This document shows positions 1 through 6,338 of a stretch of 7,714 nucleotides of DNA, piece by piece. Below the pieces are notes generated by a model, which was given only the letters and a program-made list of their open reading frames with translations, searched no databases and was not told the DNA's origin. A program made the position numbers and the translations under genes. Source of the DNA: JAHDWY01 sp964632865 (GTDB lineage: Bacteria; Hydrogenedentota; Hydrogenedentia; Hydrogenedentales; SLHB01). The stretch spans positions 1-7,714 of the forward strand of contig CAZWDH010000309.1 of NCBI GenBank assembly GCA_964632865.1, given 5' to 3'. Position 1 is the stretch's first letter, and every line of letters begins with the position of its first letter.

Positions 1-2205
1 ATGACCCTTGCGAAAGACGGCGCATCCGATTACAGCATCGTCATCGCCGAGGGCGCTATCGAGCCCGAACGCACCGCTGCGAAGGAATTGCAGGAGCACC
101 TCGCGTTGGTCACCGGCGCGACACTCCCCATTCTTGAAGAGACCGCCGTTGCACCCGATGCGAAACAGATCGTCGTCGGTCCCTCGCCGCGCCTGACTGC
201 GGCCTTCCCCGATCTGGACCTCGACGCGATCGGCCACGACGGCATCGTCATTAAGACCGATGGCGATACGCTCTACCTCGCAGGGGGCCGTCCGCGCGGC
301 ACGCTCTACGCCGTCTACACCTTTCTCGAAGAGGTGGTCGGTTGCCGCTGGTGGACCTCTGCCGAATCGTTCGTCCCCACGCGGCCGAACCTCGAGATCC
401 CGGTGCTCGACAAGGTCTACACGCCCAAGCTGCGCTACCGCGAAGCGTTTTACCGCGATGCGTTGAACGGCATCTTCGCCGCTCGCAGCAAGTGCAACGG
501 CCACCACGACGGCGTACCGGAGGAATACGGCGGCCACTACCAAATCCTCGGGTGGTGCCACACGTTCTACCAACTGCTCCCGCCGGAAAAGTATTTTGAG
601 GCGCACCCCGACTGGTACAGCGAACTCAACGGCGAGCGCACGCACGACCACGCGCAACTCTGCCTCACCAACGAAGCCATGCGCGCGGAACTCACGAAGA
701 ACGCGCTGGAGTGGATTCGCAAGAACCCCGCCGCAGGCATGATCTCCATCTCGCAGAACGACTGTCACGGCAACTGCCAATGCGCCAACTGTGCCGCCAT
801 CGAAAATGAAGAAGGCTCTCCGGCCGGACTATTGGTGCGCTTCGTCAACGCGGTAGCCGAAGACATCGCGAAAGAGTTCCCCGACGTGCTCGTCGAAACC
901 CTCGCTTATCAGTACACGCGCAAGGCGCCGCTCCACGCGAAACCGCGCGAAAACGTGGTCATTCGTCTCTGCACCATCGAATGCAGTTTCGCCGAACCCC
1001 TCGCCACCGCGCCGCGCAACGCCGACTTCCGCCGCGACATGGAAGCGTGGAGCGCCATCGCGGGCAAGCTCTACGTGTGGGATTACGTCACCAATTTCCG
1101 CCAGTATCTGCTTCCCCATCCCAACTACCAGGCGCTCGCGCCGAACATTCGCTTCTTCGTCGAGAACAACTGCATCGGACTCTTCGAGCAGGGCGACACC
1201 GGATCGTCCTGCGGCGATTTCGTGGAACTCCGCGCGTGGGTGCTGGCCCATCTCATGTGGGACCCCTCGCGCGATCCCGAGGCACTCATCAACGAGTTCC
1301 TGGCCGGATACTACGGCCCGGCGGCGTGGCCCTTGCGCCGCTACATGGATCGCATGCGGGACGCGGTCACGCAGGCCGACGTGCATTTCGGCTGTTTCCA
1401 GGACACGACCGCGGCGTGGCTGCGCATCGAAAACCTAAACGCGGCGGAGGCTCTCTTCGATGAGGCTGAAGCGGCCGTGAAGGGCGACAGCGTGCTTGAA
1501 GCGCGCGTACGGCGGGCGCGGCTACCGCTGACCTACGCGTGGCTGAACCGGTACGAGGCGCTCAAACGATCGGCTCGGTTACAGAATCATCCGTTCCTCG
1601 GTCCGGACGACCCGGCCGCGGCGGCGCAATCGTTCATCGAGACCTGCGAAGCGTTTAATTGCGGCAGCTACGCCGAAGGCCGACCTTTCGATCAACTCGC
1701 CGCCGTGTTGCGCGCGCGTTTCAGCGGTGTCGAAGCGACTGTGCCGGAGGTATGCAAGGATCTGCCCGCCGACCGTTGGCTCGACGTTCAGGACAACGAG
1801 TTCCGCCTGTACAGAGTCGGCGAGTCGTCATCCTTCGTGGACGATCCCTTGGCGTCAGACGGCAAAGCGGCTCGCATGACCACGAACCACACGCAATGGG
1901 CCGTCCAATTTCCCATCTCCAACGACATGACCGCGCGCGTGCCGCAGCACGTGTATATCGCCGTTCGTTGCGACACCCAAGCCGACACCGGCAGCGCCAT
2001 GCAACTCGGCATCTACGATTCCGAAGCCCGCGCCGCCGTGAACCAGCAAACCGTTCCGATCGAATCGACAATGGACGGCTATCAACTCATCGACCTAGGC
2101 GTGCACACCTTGACCCCCGGCATGTACGTCTGGGTCGCGCCCGTCAACAACCCCGGCGAAGTCGATGCAGTCTACGTCGACCGCATCGTTTTCGTCCTGG
2201 AGTAG
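1..2205 (+). CDS. DUF4838 / alpha-glucuronidase-like protein, possibly 5'-truncated
   Basis: A 734-residue protein. Residues about 10-132 resemble the N-terminal domain found before GH67 and related glycosidases (AAKELQEHL at 26-34, TGATLPI at 38-44, IVVG at 57-60). Residues about 185-450 match the DUF4838 core, probably a TIM-barrel-like fold: ISISQNDC at 248-255, a cysteine cluster (C255, C259, C261, C264), WDYVTNF at 360-366 and FEQGDTGS at 395-402. Residues about 590-734 look like a beta-rich accessory domain, perhaps carbohydrate binding. The family is linked to glycoside hydrolases and polysaccharide use, but its reaction is not established, so glycan breakdown is inferred. The ATG is the first base of the window and the fold begins about two residues later with no signal peptide visible. 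Either the protein is cytoplasmic or the true start lies upstream. The stop TAG is at 2203-2205, and the 213-base gap after it suggests a separate transcript from the next gene. Confidence 0.8.
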   Translation: MTLAKDGASDYSIVIAEGAIEPERTAAKELQEHLALVTGATLPILEETAVAPDAKQIVVGPSPRLTAAFPDLDLDAIGHDGIVIKTDGDTLYLAGGRPRGTLYAVYTFLEEVVGCRWWTSAESFVPTRPNLEIPVLDKVYTPKLRYREAFYRDALNGIFAARSKCNGHHDGVPEEYGGHYQILGWCHTFYQLLPPEKYFEAHPDWYSELNGERTHDHAQLCLTNEAMRAELTKNALEWIRKNPAAGMISISQNDCHGNCQCANCAAIENEEGSPAGLLVRFVNAVAEDIAKEFPDVLVETLAYQYTRKAPLHAKPRENVVIRLCTIECSFAEPLATAPRNADFRRDMEAWSAIAGKLYVWDYVTNFRQYLLPHPNYQALAPNIRFFVENNCIGLFEQGDTGSSCGDFVELRAWVLAHLMWDPSRDPEALINEFLAGYYGPAAWPLRRYMDRMRDAVTQADVHFGCFQDTTAAWLRIENLNAAEALFDEAEAAVKGDSVLEARVRRARLPLTYAWLNRYEALKRSARLQNHPFLGPDDPAAAAQSFIETCEAFNCGSYAEGRPFDQLAAVLRARFSGVEATVPEVCKDLPADRWLDVQDNEFRLYRVGESSSFVDDPLASDGKAARMTTNHTQWAVQFPISNDMTARVPQHVYIAVRCDTQADTGSAMQLGIYDSEARAAVNQQTVPIESTMDGYQLIDLGVHTLTPGMYVWVAPVNNPGEVDAVYVDRIVFVLE

Positions 2206-2215
2206 GAACATTCTT

Positions 2216-2308
2216 CGAGGTGCCACGGGCCTCCAGCCCAAAGCACGAGCTGGCACGGTGCTTCCAGCCCGTGATTCGAGGTGCCATGGGCTTCCAGCCC
2301 ATGATCTT
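2216..2308. repeat. Three degenerate copies of a TTCCA-loop hairpin repeat
   Basis: Three related units lie in tandem at about 2216-2240, 2247-2276 and 2277-2308. Units 1 and 3 begin CGAGGTGCCA. Unit 3 contains a perfect 7-bp stem, CATGGGC (2285-2291), loop TTCCA (2292-2296), GCCCATG (2297-2303). Unit 2 has CACGGTGC / TTCCA / GCCCGTG, a stem with one extra T. Unit 1 keeps GGGC / CTCCA / GCCC only. From memory, hairpins of this type are dispersed through intergenic regions of planctomycete-like genomes. Their role is unknown; they could affect RNA stability or be non-autonomous mobile units. Their position just after the stop at 2205 would place them in the 3' end of the upstream transcript. 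The copies are diverged rather than identical, and there are no spacers of constant length, so this is not a CRISPR array. Confidence 0.75.
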
Positions 2309-2310
2309 CA

Positions 2311-2328
2311 GTTCGCAGTTCTGTGAAC
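2311..2328. other. Short imperfect hairpin after the repeat cluster
   Basis: GTTCGCA (2311-2317) and TGTGAAC (2322-2328) can form a 7-bp stem containing one G-U pair, around the loop GTTC. The following bases are CGCATTTCTC, with only a short T stretch. It could be a weak terminator for the gene ending at 2205, but the stem is not GC-rich and there is no real U-tract, so this role is uncertain. Confidence 0.25.
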
Positions 2329-2404
2329 CGCATTTCTCGTAAGAAATAAGTGAACCTCCCTGTCCCGTCGCGCGTAATGGAGAGCATCGGGCGATGCGAC
2401 GCCC

Positions 2405-2412
2405 GGGGAGGG
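2405..2412 (+). promoter_or_regulatory. Shine-Dalgarno site fixing the start at 2419
   Basis: GGGGAGGG contains the consensus GGAGG at 2407-2411, seven bases before the ATG at 2419. Two upstream in-frame starts, GTG at 2350 and ATG at 2377, have no comparable site. They would also add a leader that is not typical of a prepilin-like protein. This supports 2419 as the start. Confidence 0.8.
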
Positions 2413-2418
2413 AATCAC

Positions 2419-3207
2419 ATGGATGGGACAAACGAATCACCGAATGAAGCGCCCCGCGACGAGCTACTTTCGCCAGACTCCCAACGGCGCCGTATCCTCA
2501 CTTGGGCCGAACTGCTTCTGTCTGCTGCGTTGATCTGCATGTTGGCACTCCTGCTATTGCCCGCAGTGAAAGCGTCGGGCAATTCGCGGCAACGCGCGAG
2601 TTGCCAAACCAACCTGAAACAGTTGGGGTTGGCCTTCAAGATGTTTGCCCATGAATCGCAGGGGGATCGATGGCCCGCCCTCAGTCCGGTCCCGGGGAAT
2701 TGGGTGCCGGACATGCGGGGATTCTACCCCGAGTACTGTACCGACCTGGAGATCTTCGTCTGTCCGAGTCATCCGGACTCAGCGACGCACCGTTTTGAAT
2801 CACGAGAATCCGGCGAACAACGTCCGGATTGCGTCTCGTCGCGGTACTACGTGTACACCGGGTTCTCGCTTCGCGACGACTACGATGCAGTCACGCTTCA
2901 CGATTCGCTGACGAGCGGCGAGTGGGCGATCGATCGCGACGTCGACGTGCAATCGCCACTGCCCTACGCGCTGGATTTGCTCAATGGACCTTCGGGATCG
3001 GGCGTCGTCATGTGGGATCGGCTGTCCCTCGACACGTCGCAGATCGCGCATCGGCCTCTCGGAGCAAATGTGCTCTTCATGGACGGCCACGTTGAGTTCC
3101 GGCCTTACGAACCCGAAAACCCGAACCCCACATTTCCCGTGACCTCGGTCTCGGCGGAACTGTTCGGACCTTTGCCGTCTGGACTTCCCCCGGAATGCGC
3201 GCCGTAA
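2419..3207 (+). CDS. Prepilin-like protein with H-X9-DG type C-terminal domain
   Basis: A 262-residue protein of the DUF1559-like / H-X9-DG family, pseudopilin-like proteins abundant in Planctomycetota and related phyla. A short charged N-terminus ending in RRR (23-25) precedes one hydrophobic helix at about 27-49, which contains E31 at the position of the conserved pilin Glu+5. The diagnostic block SCQTNLKQLGLAFKMFAHES (61-80) follows. The C-terminal motif is H211 and D222-G223 within GANVLFMDGHVEF. The glycine normally preceding the prepilin peptidase cut appears replaced (ILTWAE where GFTLIE is usual), so processing by PilD-type peptidase is doubtful and the helix may simply anchor the protein, with most of it outside the membrane. 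The spacing in the C-terminal motif is ten residues rather than nine. The VWA gene starts 27 bases after this stop, so the two are probably co-transcribed. Family assignment is firm; the role is unknown. Confidence 0.85.
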   Translation: MDGTNESPNEAPRDELLSPDSQRRRILTWAELLLSAALICMLALLLLPAVKASGNSRQRASCQTNLKQLGLAFKMFAHESQGDRWPALSPVPGNWVPDMRGFYPEYCTDLEIFVCPSHPDSATHRFESRESGEQRPDCVSSRYYVYTGFSLRDDYDAVTLHDSLTSGEWAIDRDVDVQSPLPYALDLLNGPSGSGVVMWDRLSLDTSQIAHRPLGANVLFMDGHVEFRPYEPENPNPTFPVTSVSAELFGPLPSGLPPECAP

Positions 3208-3220
3208 CGGCGGACACGCG

Positions 3221-3226
3221 AAGGAG
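3221..3226 (+). promoter_or_regulatory. Shine-Dalgarno site fixing the start at 3235
   Basis: AAGGAG lies eight bases before the ATG at 3235. An in-frame GTG at 3226 overlaps this motif and so would lack a ribosome site of its own. ATG 3235 is therefore the better start. The site lies entirely in the 27-base gap between the two genes, which supports a two-gene operon. Confidence 0.8.
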
Positions 3227-3234
3227 TGAAACCC

Positions 3235-5133
3235 ATGGATACGATCGATCACCACACGGACCCGCCGGATCTGCGGAAGAAAGGGACTCGGCACGTACCG
3301 CGCCTTGCTTTTCTTTCTCTCGCTATTGTCGCTGCTGCGATCGCATTGGTGTACCGGCACTCAGACCTTCCAAGCAACTTACCTCTGCAACCACAAGGCG
3401 ATGCCGCTTCGCTGCGGCAGACCCTGATCGACAAAGCCGCCGGCCACGCGCCGCAGTACACGCTATTTCGTCTTCGCGAAGGCGTCGAGCGATTTCTAAT
3501 CACCGATATCAACAATCCTGCTGGGTCAGCGATGGCTCAATCCGAAAGCGCGCCGCGCCGGAACTGGGCGAGTGCTTCACAGCCTGCTGTGAACAACACG
3601 ATCATCGTGAACGCGCCGCCCCAACCACCACAGCCGGCGCCCAGGGTCTATATGCACGTCGCGCAGCCGGTCGTGCCCGATGCGGTGGCGCCCATCGGCA
3701 GCGGATGGGACCCCTTCAACACGGAGCAGTACGACCACTACGATGACAACCCCTTCCGGCTCGTTTCGGATCAGCCCGTGTCGACGTTTTCCATTGACGT
3801 GGATACGGCTTCGTACACCAACGTGCGGCGCATGCTGGAAATGGGCGTGTGTCCGCCGCGCGACTCCGTTCGCATCGAGGAGTTCATCAACTATTTCACG
3901 TACGACTATCCCGTGCCGGACTCCGATACGCCGTTCTCGGTGAACGTGGACGTGGCACCCGCCCCGTGGCAGCGCAAACACCGGCTCGTGCGCATTGGCC
4001 TGCGGGGTTACGAGCCGCCGGAAGACGAGCGGCCGCCCTGCAACCTCGTGTTTCTCATTGACGTATCCGGATCCATGCAGCCGTCCAACAAACTGCCCCT
4101 CGTGAAGCAATCGTTGCAGTACCTGGTCAAGCAGCTGGACGAGCGCGACCGGGTCGCGCTATGCGTGTACGCGGGGGCAGCCGGGACCGTGCAGCCCTCC
4201 ACGTCATGCGCAAACAAGCGCGGCATCCTCAATGCCATCGAGCGGCTCGAGGCCGGCGGATCGACCAATGGCGGCCAGGGCATCCATCTCGCTTACGACA
4301 TTGCCAGCGCGAACTTCCGCGACGGCGCCGTCAACCGTGTGATCATCGCCACCGACGGCGACTTCAATGTGGGCATCACCGACCGCGGCGAATTGATCCG
4401 TTTCATTGAAGAGCGCGCGAAAGAGGGGATCTTCCTGACCACGCTCGGGTTCGGTTTCGGCAACATCAAAGATGGCACGCTCGAACAACTCGCCGACAAA
4501 GGCAACGGGAATTACGGCTACGTTGACAGTTTTGACGAGGCGAAGCGCATCTTCGGTGCCAAAATGATCGCGAATCTCGTGACCATAGCAAAAGACGTCA
4601 AGATCCAGATCGAATTCAATCCGGCGGAAGTGGAGTCCTACCGGCTGATTGGTTACGAGAACCGTATGCTCGCGCGCGAAGATTTCAATGACGACGCCAA
4701 AGATGCCGGCGAAATCGGCGCCGGTCACACGGTCACCGCGCTGTACGAAGTTGTGCCCGCCGGATACCGTGAGTCCGCGGGTACCGTTGATCCGCTTCGT
4801 TACCAGACCCGGCCGCGAGCCAGCGCGGCGGCCCATTTGGGCGAACTCCTTAACCTGAAGCTGCGGTACAAAACGCCGAGCGCCACCCGCAGCCAACTAC
4901 TCGAGACGCCGGTGTTCGATTCCGGAGGCGCGTTTGAGCATGCCTCCACCGACTTTCGTTTTGCGACGGCCGTCGCCGCTTTCGGCATGCTTCTCCGGGG
5001 CAACGCCCCCAACGATGACATGGACTACCACACGGTGCACGCCTGGGCATCGGGCTGCGTTACCTATCGTCACGAACAGGAACGTAAGGAGTTCTTGGAT
5101 CTCGTACTGACCGCCTCGGGTCTCACCGGCTGA
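3235..5133 (+). CDS. Membrane-anchored YfbK-type VWA domain protein
   Basis: A 632-residue protein. Basic residues (R14, K15, K16, R19, R23) precede one membrane helix at about 22-40, implying that most of the protein is outside the inner membrane. Residues 75-103 contain LREGVERFLITDINNPAGS, a segment I associate with H-X9-DG pseudopilin-like proteins. A proline-rich linker follows (PPQPPQPAP, 128-136). Residues about 160-255 are the VWA N-terminal domain (STFSIDVDTASYTNVRRML; EEFINYFTYDYP). The VWA domain spans about 268-447 with an intact metal site: DVSGS 276-280, T344 in GGSTN and D374 in ATDGD. Residues about 450-632 match the YfbK C-terminal domain (DUF3520). The length is close to the family norm. 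VWA domains of this type are thought to mediate metal-dependent protein contacts in the envelope, but no specific partner is established. The pseudopilin-like protein encoded just upstream is the obvious candidate. Domain calls are confident; function is inferred. Confidence 0.9.
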   Translation: MDTIDHHTDPPDLRKKGTRHVPRLAFLSLAIVAAAIALVYRHSDLPSNLPLQPQGDAASLRQTLIDKAAGHAPQYTLFRLREGVERFLITDINNPAGSAMAQSESAPRRNWASASQPAVNNTIIVNAPPQPPQPAPRVYMHVAQPVVPDAVAPIGSGWDPFNTEQYDHYDDNPFRLVSDQPVSTFSIDVDTASYTNVRRMLEMGVCPPRDSVRIEEFINYFTYDYPVPDSDTPFSVNVDVAPAPWQRKHRLVRIGLRGYEPPEDERPPCNLVFLIDVSGSMQPSNKLPLVKQSLQYLVKQLDERDRVALCVYAGAAGTVQPSTSCANKRGILNAIERLEAGGSTNGGQGIHLAYDIASANFRDGAVNRVIIATDGDFNVGITDRGELIRFIEERAKEGIFLTTLGFGFGNIKDGTLEQLADKGNGNYGYVDSFDEAKRIFGAKMIANLVTIAKDVKIQIEFNPAEVESYRLIGYENRMLAREDFNDDAKDAGEIGAGHTVTALYEVVPAGYRESAGTVDPLRYQTRPRASAAAHLGELLNLKLRYKTPSATRSQLLETPVFDSGGAFEHASTDFRFATAVAAFGMLLRGNAPNDDMDYHTVHAWASGCVTYRHEQERKEFLDLVLTASGLTG

Positions 5134-5175
5134 GGCGAGGTAAAAGCAATCGGAAGCGGAAATTCGCGGTGTTGG

Positions 5176-5236
5176 TCAAGGAGCACGGGCGTCCCACCGG
5201 TGGCAAGAACACAGGCGGGACGCCTGTGCTCCTTGA
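5176..5236. repeat. 20-bp inverted repeat with nested palindromes between convergent genes
   Basis: The left arm 5176-5195 (TCAAGGAGCAC...GTCCC) pairs with the right arm 5217-5236 (GGGACGCC...CTCCTTGA) with a single mismatch, which would be a G-U pair in RNA of one strand. The central 21 bases are 5196-5216. Two smaller palindromes are nested: CCACCGGTGG at 5194-5203, and ACAGGCG / GGA / CGCCTGT at 5211-5227. It lies 42 bases after the VWA stop and 135 bases beyond the amidotransferase stop, so transcripts from either side could fold it. It may act as a bidirectional transcription barrier or an RNA 3' end protector, but neither side has a T-run, so a standard intrinsic terminator is not supported. 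It resembles dispersed intergenic repeats of these phyla. Confidence 0.75.
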
Positions 5237-5290
5237 TCGCCATACGGAGGTTGATTGACGAAATGAAGGACCCGCGGCCTTATCACGATT

Positions 5291-5320
5291 ACCGTCATGA
5301 CCGCGCAGGCGGGAATCCAT
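5291..5320 (-). repeat. Dispersed repeat of the ATTCCCGCCTGCGCGG type
   Basis: Read on the minus strand this stretch starts ATGGATTCCCGCCTGCGCGG and continues into TCATGACGG. From memory, very similar short elements with a GCGGG / CCCGC core are scattered through the intergenic DNA of many bacteria and are often mistranslated as MDSRxRGxDG peptides. The local core CCGC (5301-5304), loop GCAG, GCGG (5309-5312) can form a small hairpin. Only one copy is present in this window, so the call rests on recognising the motif, not on seeing repetition. Confidence 0.5.
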
Positions 5321-5371
5321 CTTCAGGCACCTCGTGTTGCTCCATACCGGTCCGCTTTTGCGATCGGTGGG

Positions 5372-6268
5372 TTACCTGTTCTTGGCTTTAGCATACTCCC
5401 GCGCGCGGTCCACGAAGGCTCTGAAGAGCTGGTTTTGAATCTGATCCGTTAGGGCCATCTCGGGATGGAATTGCACGGCGACGATCCACTCGGCGCCGTC
5501 TGTCTCGATGGCCTCGGAGACGCCATCCTCAGCCCGAGCGACGATTCGGACGCCCGGTCCGCATTGATCCACCGCTTGGCCGTGGAAGCTGTAGACATCA
5601 TCCAACCGCGTGACGCCCAATGCGCCGGCGAGCTTACTGTTGGCATCCAGGTTCACTGCGTGGCCCGAAACGTTGAAGTGCATACCGCTCAACGCGTTGT
5701 CGCCCCTGAGGTCGCGTAGCGTTCCACCGAGGGCGACGTTCAGGATTTGGCAACCCCTGCAGATGCCGAGGATTGGCAGGCCCCGATCCCGCGCCGCTTC
5801 GATAAGCGCGATTTCGAAATCGTCGCGACGACGATTCACCTGGATCGCCGCGCTCGGGTCGCCGCCGTACTGCGCCGGGTCCACATCGCCGCCGCCGGAC
5901 AGCAGCAGCCCGTCAATGTCGCGCTCGTCAAGTAACGCCGCGGCTCGTGCCCGATTCTCGTCCCCTTCTACCACTTCGAACCAGACGAGGCGACCTCCCG
6001 CGCGGGCGAAGGCCTGCTCGTAACTCGACGTCATGATCCCGGAATCCACCAGCCACGACTCGTCCACCGAAAAGGCAATTCGCGGTGCGTCGTCCGGCAA
6101 GCGGTCGCGCCATACGCGTAGCGCTGCTTGTGACATGCCATACAGCGCGAGCAGAACGGCGAGTCCGCCGCCAAGCCAAAACAACACGCGCCCCAAGCGA
6201 CGAGGACCGATGGCAGATGATGGTACCGGGGCTATTTCGCTCTCTCTATCCATGACGTTCTTACCCAT
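5372..6268 (-). CDS. Membrane-anchored class I glutamine amidotransferase (peptidase C26, PuuD-like)
   Basis: A 298-residue protein. Residues about 62-298 form a class I glutamine amidotransferase domain of the gamma-glutamyl-GABA hydrolase type. Visible motifs are GGGDVDPAQYGG (125-136), the nucleophile elbow GICRG with C170, VYSFHGQAVD (225-234), and QFHPE with H268 and E270 completing the triad. All catalytic residues are present, so it should hydrolyse a gamma-glutamyl amide; the family acts on gamma-glutamyl-GABA or related compounds, and the substrate here is unknown. The unusual part is residues 1-61: a polar tail, RR at 23-24 and one hydrophobic helix at about 28-48. Family members are usually cytosolic and about 250 residues long. 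Charges on both sides of the helix leave topology unclear. The start ATG at 6268 has no Shine-Dalgarno site, and a second in-frame ATG at 6253 is little better. The gene follows the hydrolase gene on the same strand after 129 bases and may be co-transcribed with it. Confidence 0.88.
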   Translation of the reverse strand: MGKNVMDRESEIAPVPSSAIGPRRLGRVLFWLGGGLAVLLALYGMSQAALRVWRDRLPDDAPRIAFSVDESWLVDSGIMTSSYEQAFARAGGRLVWFEVVEGDENRARAAALLDERDIDGLLLSGGGDVDPAQYGGDPSAAIQVNRRRDDFEIALIEAARDRGLPILGICRGCQILNVALGGTLRDLRGDNALSGMHFNVSGHAVNLDANSKLAGALGVTRLDDVYSFHGQAVDQCGPGVRIVARAEDGVSEAIETDGAEWIVAVQFHPEMALTDQIQNQLFRAFVDRAREYAKAKNR

Positions 6269-6332
6269 CGCGACGGCCCGGACTCGGTTGCTGGTTGAGC
6301 CCTTTCAAAGTGGCTTGAGGGTGCGCCTCCAC
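6261..6332 (-). CDS. Possible 23-residue leader ORF overlapping the amidotransferase start
   Basis: A GTG at 6332-6330 opens a frame of 23 codons (VEAHPQATLKGLNQQPSPGR, then RDG) ending in TAA at 6263-6261. It is preceded by GGAGG at 6343-6339, six bases away, the best ribosome site in this gap. The TAA lies inside the start of the amidotransferase gene (ATGGGTAA), in another frame. The amidotransferase has no ribosome site of its own, so translation of this mini-ORF could deliver ribosomes to it by termination-reinitiation. The peptide shows no recognisable motif. The alternative is that the ORF is chance and the GGAGG is unused, or that a frame error hides a longer N-terminus. Seen: frame, motif and overlap. 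Coupling is inference. Confidence 0.3.
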   Translation of the reverse strand: MEAHPQATLKGLNQQPSPGRRDG

Positions 6333-6338
6333 GTTGAA

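Noticed and set aside
829..1386. A 185-codon open frame on the minus strand inside the DUF4838 gene
   Set aside because: It lies opposite a well-supported domain and has no recognisable motif. Long antisense frames are common in GC-rich genes.
2216..2308. Short CRISPR array
   Set aside because: The units are diverged and internally palindromic around a TTCCA-like loop, with no uniform spacers and no cas genes nearby.
2350..2418. Longer N-terminus for the pseudopilin-like protein from GTG 2350 or ATG 2377
   Set aside because: The strong GGAGG at 2407-2411 is correctly placed for ATG 2419, and the extension has no ribosome site of its own.
2144..2440. A minus-strand frame giving repeated GWKPM / GLEA-like peptides
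   Set aside because: The peptide pattern comes from translating the hairpin repeats, a known annotation artefact, and not from a real protein.
2800..3360. A 186-codon minus-strand frame across the pseudopilin-VWA junction
   Set aside because: It overlaps two clear plus-strand genes and their ribosome sites, and its translation is arginine-rich and featureless.
4204..4896. A 230-codon minus-strand frame inside the VWA gene
   Set aside because: The plus strand encodes the VWA metal site and the start of the YfbK-type C-terminal domain here; the antisense product shows no family features.
5137..5240. Intrinsic terminator after the VWA gene
   Set aside because: The inverted repeat is strong but no T-run follows it on either strand, so it is listed as a repeat with a possible 3' end role only.
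5263..5343. Small plus-strand ORF beginning ATGAAGGACCCG in the convergent gap
   Set aside because: The only GGAGG upstream is too far from the ATG, and the frame runs through the dispersed repeat, so coding is unlikely.
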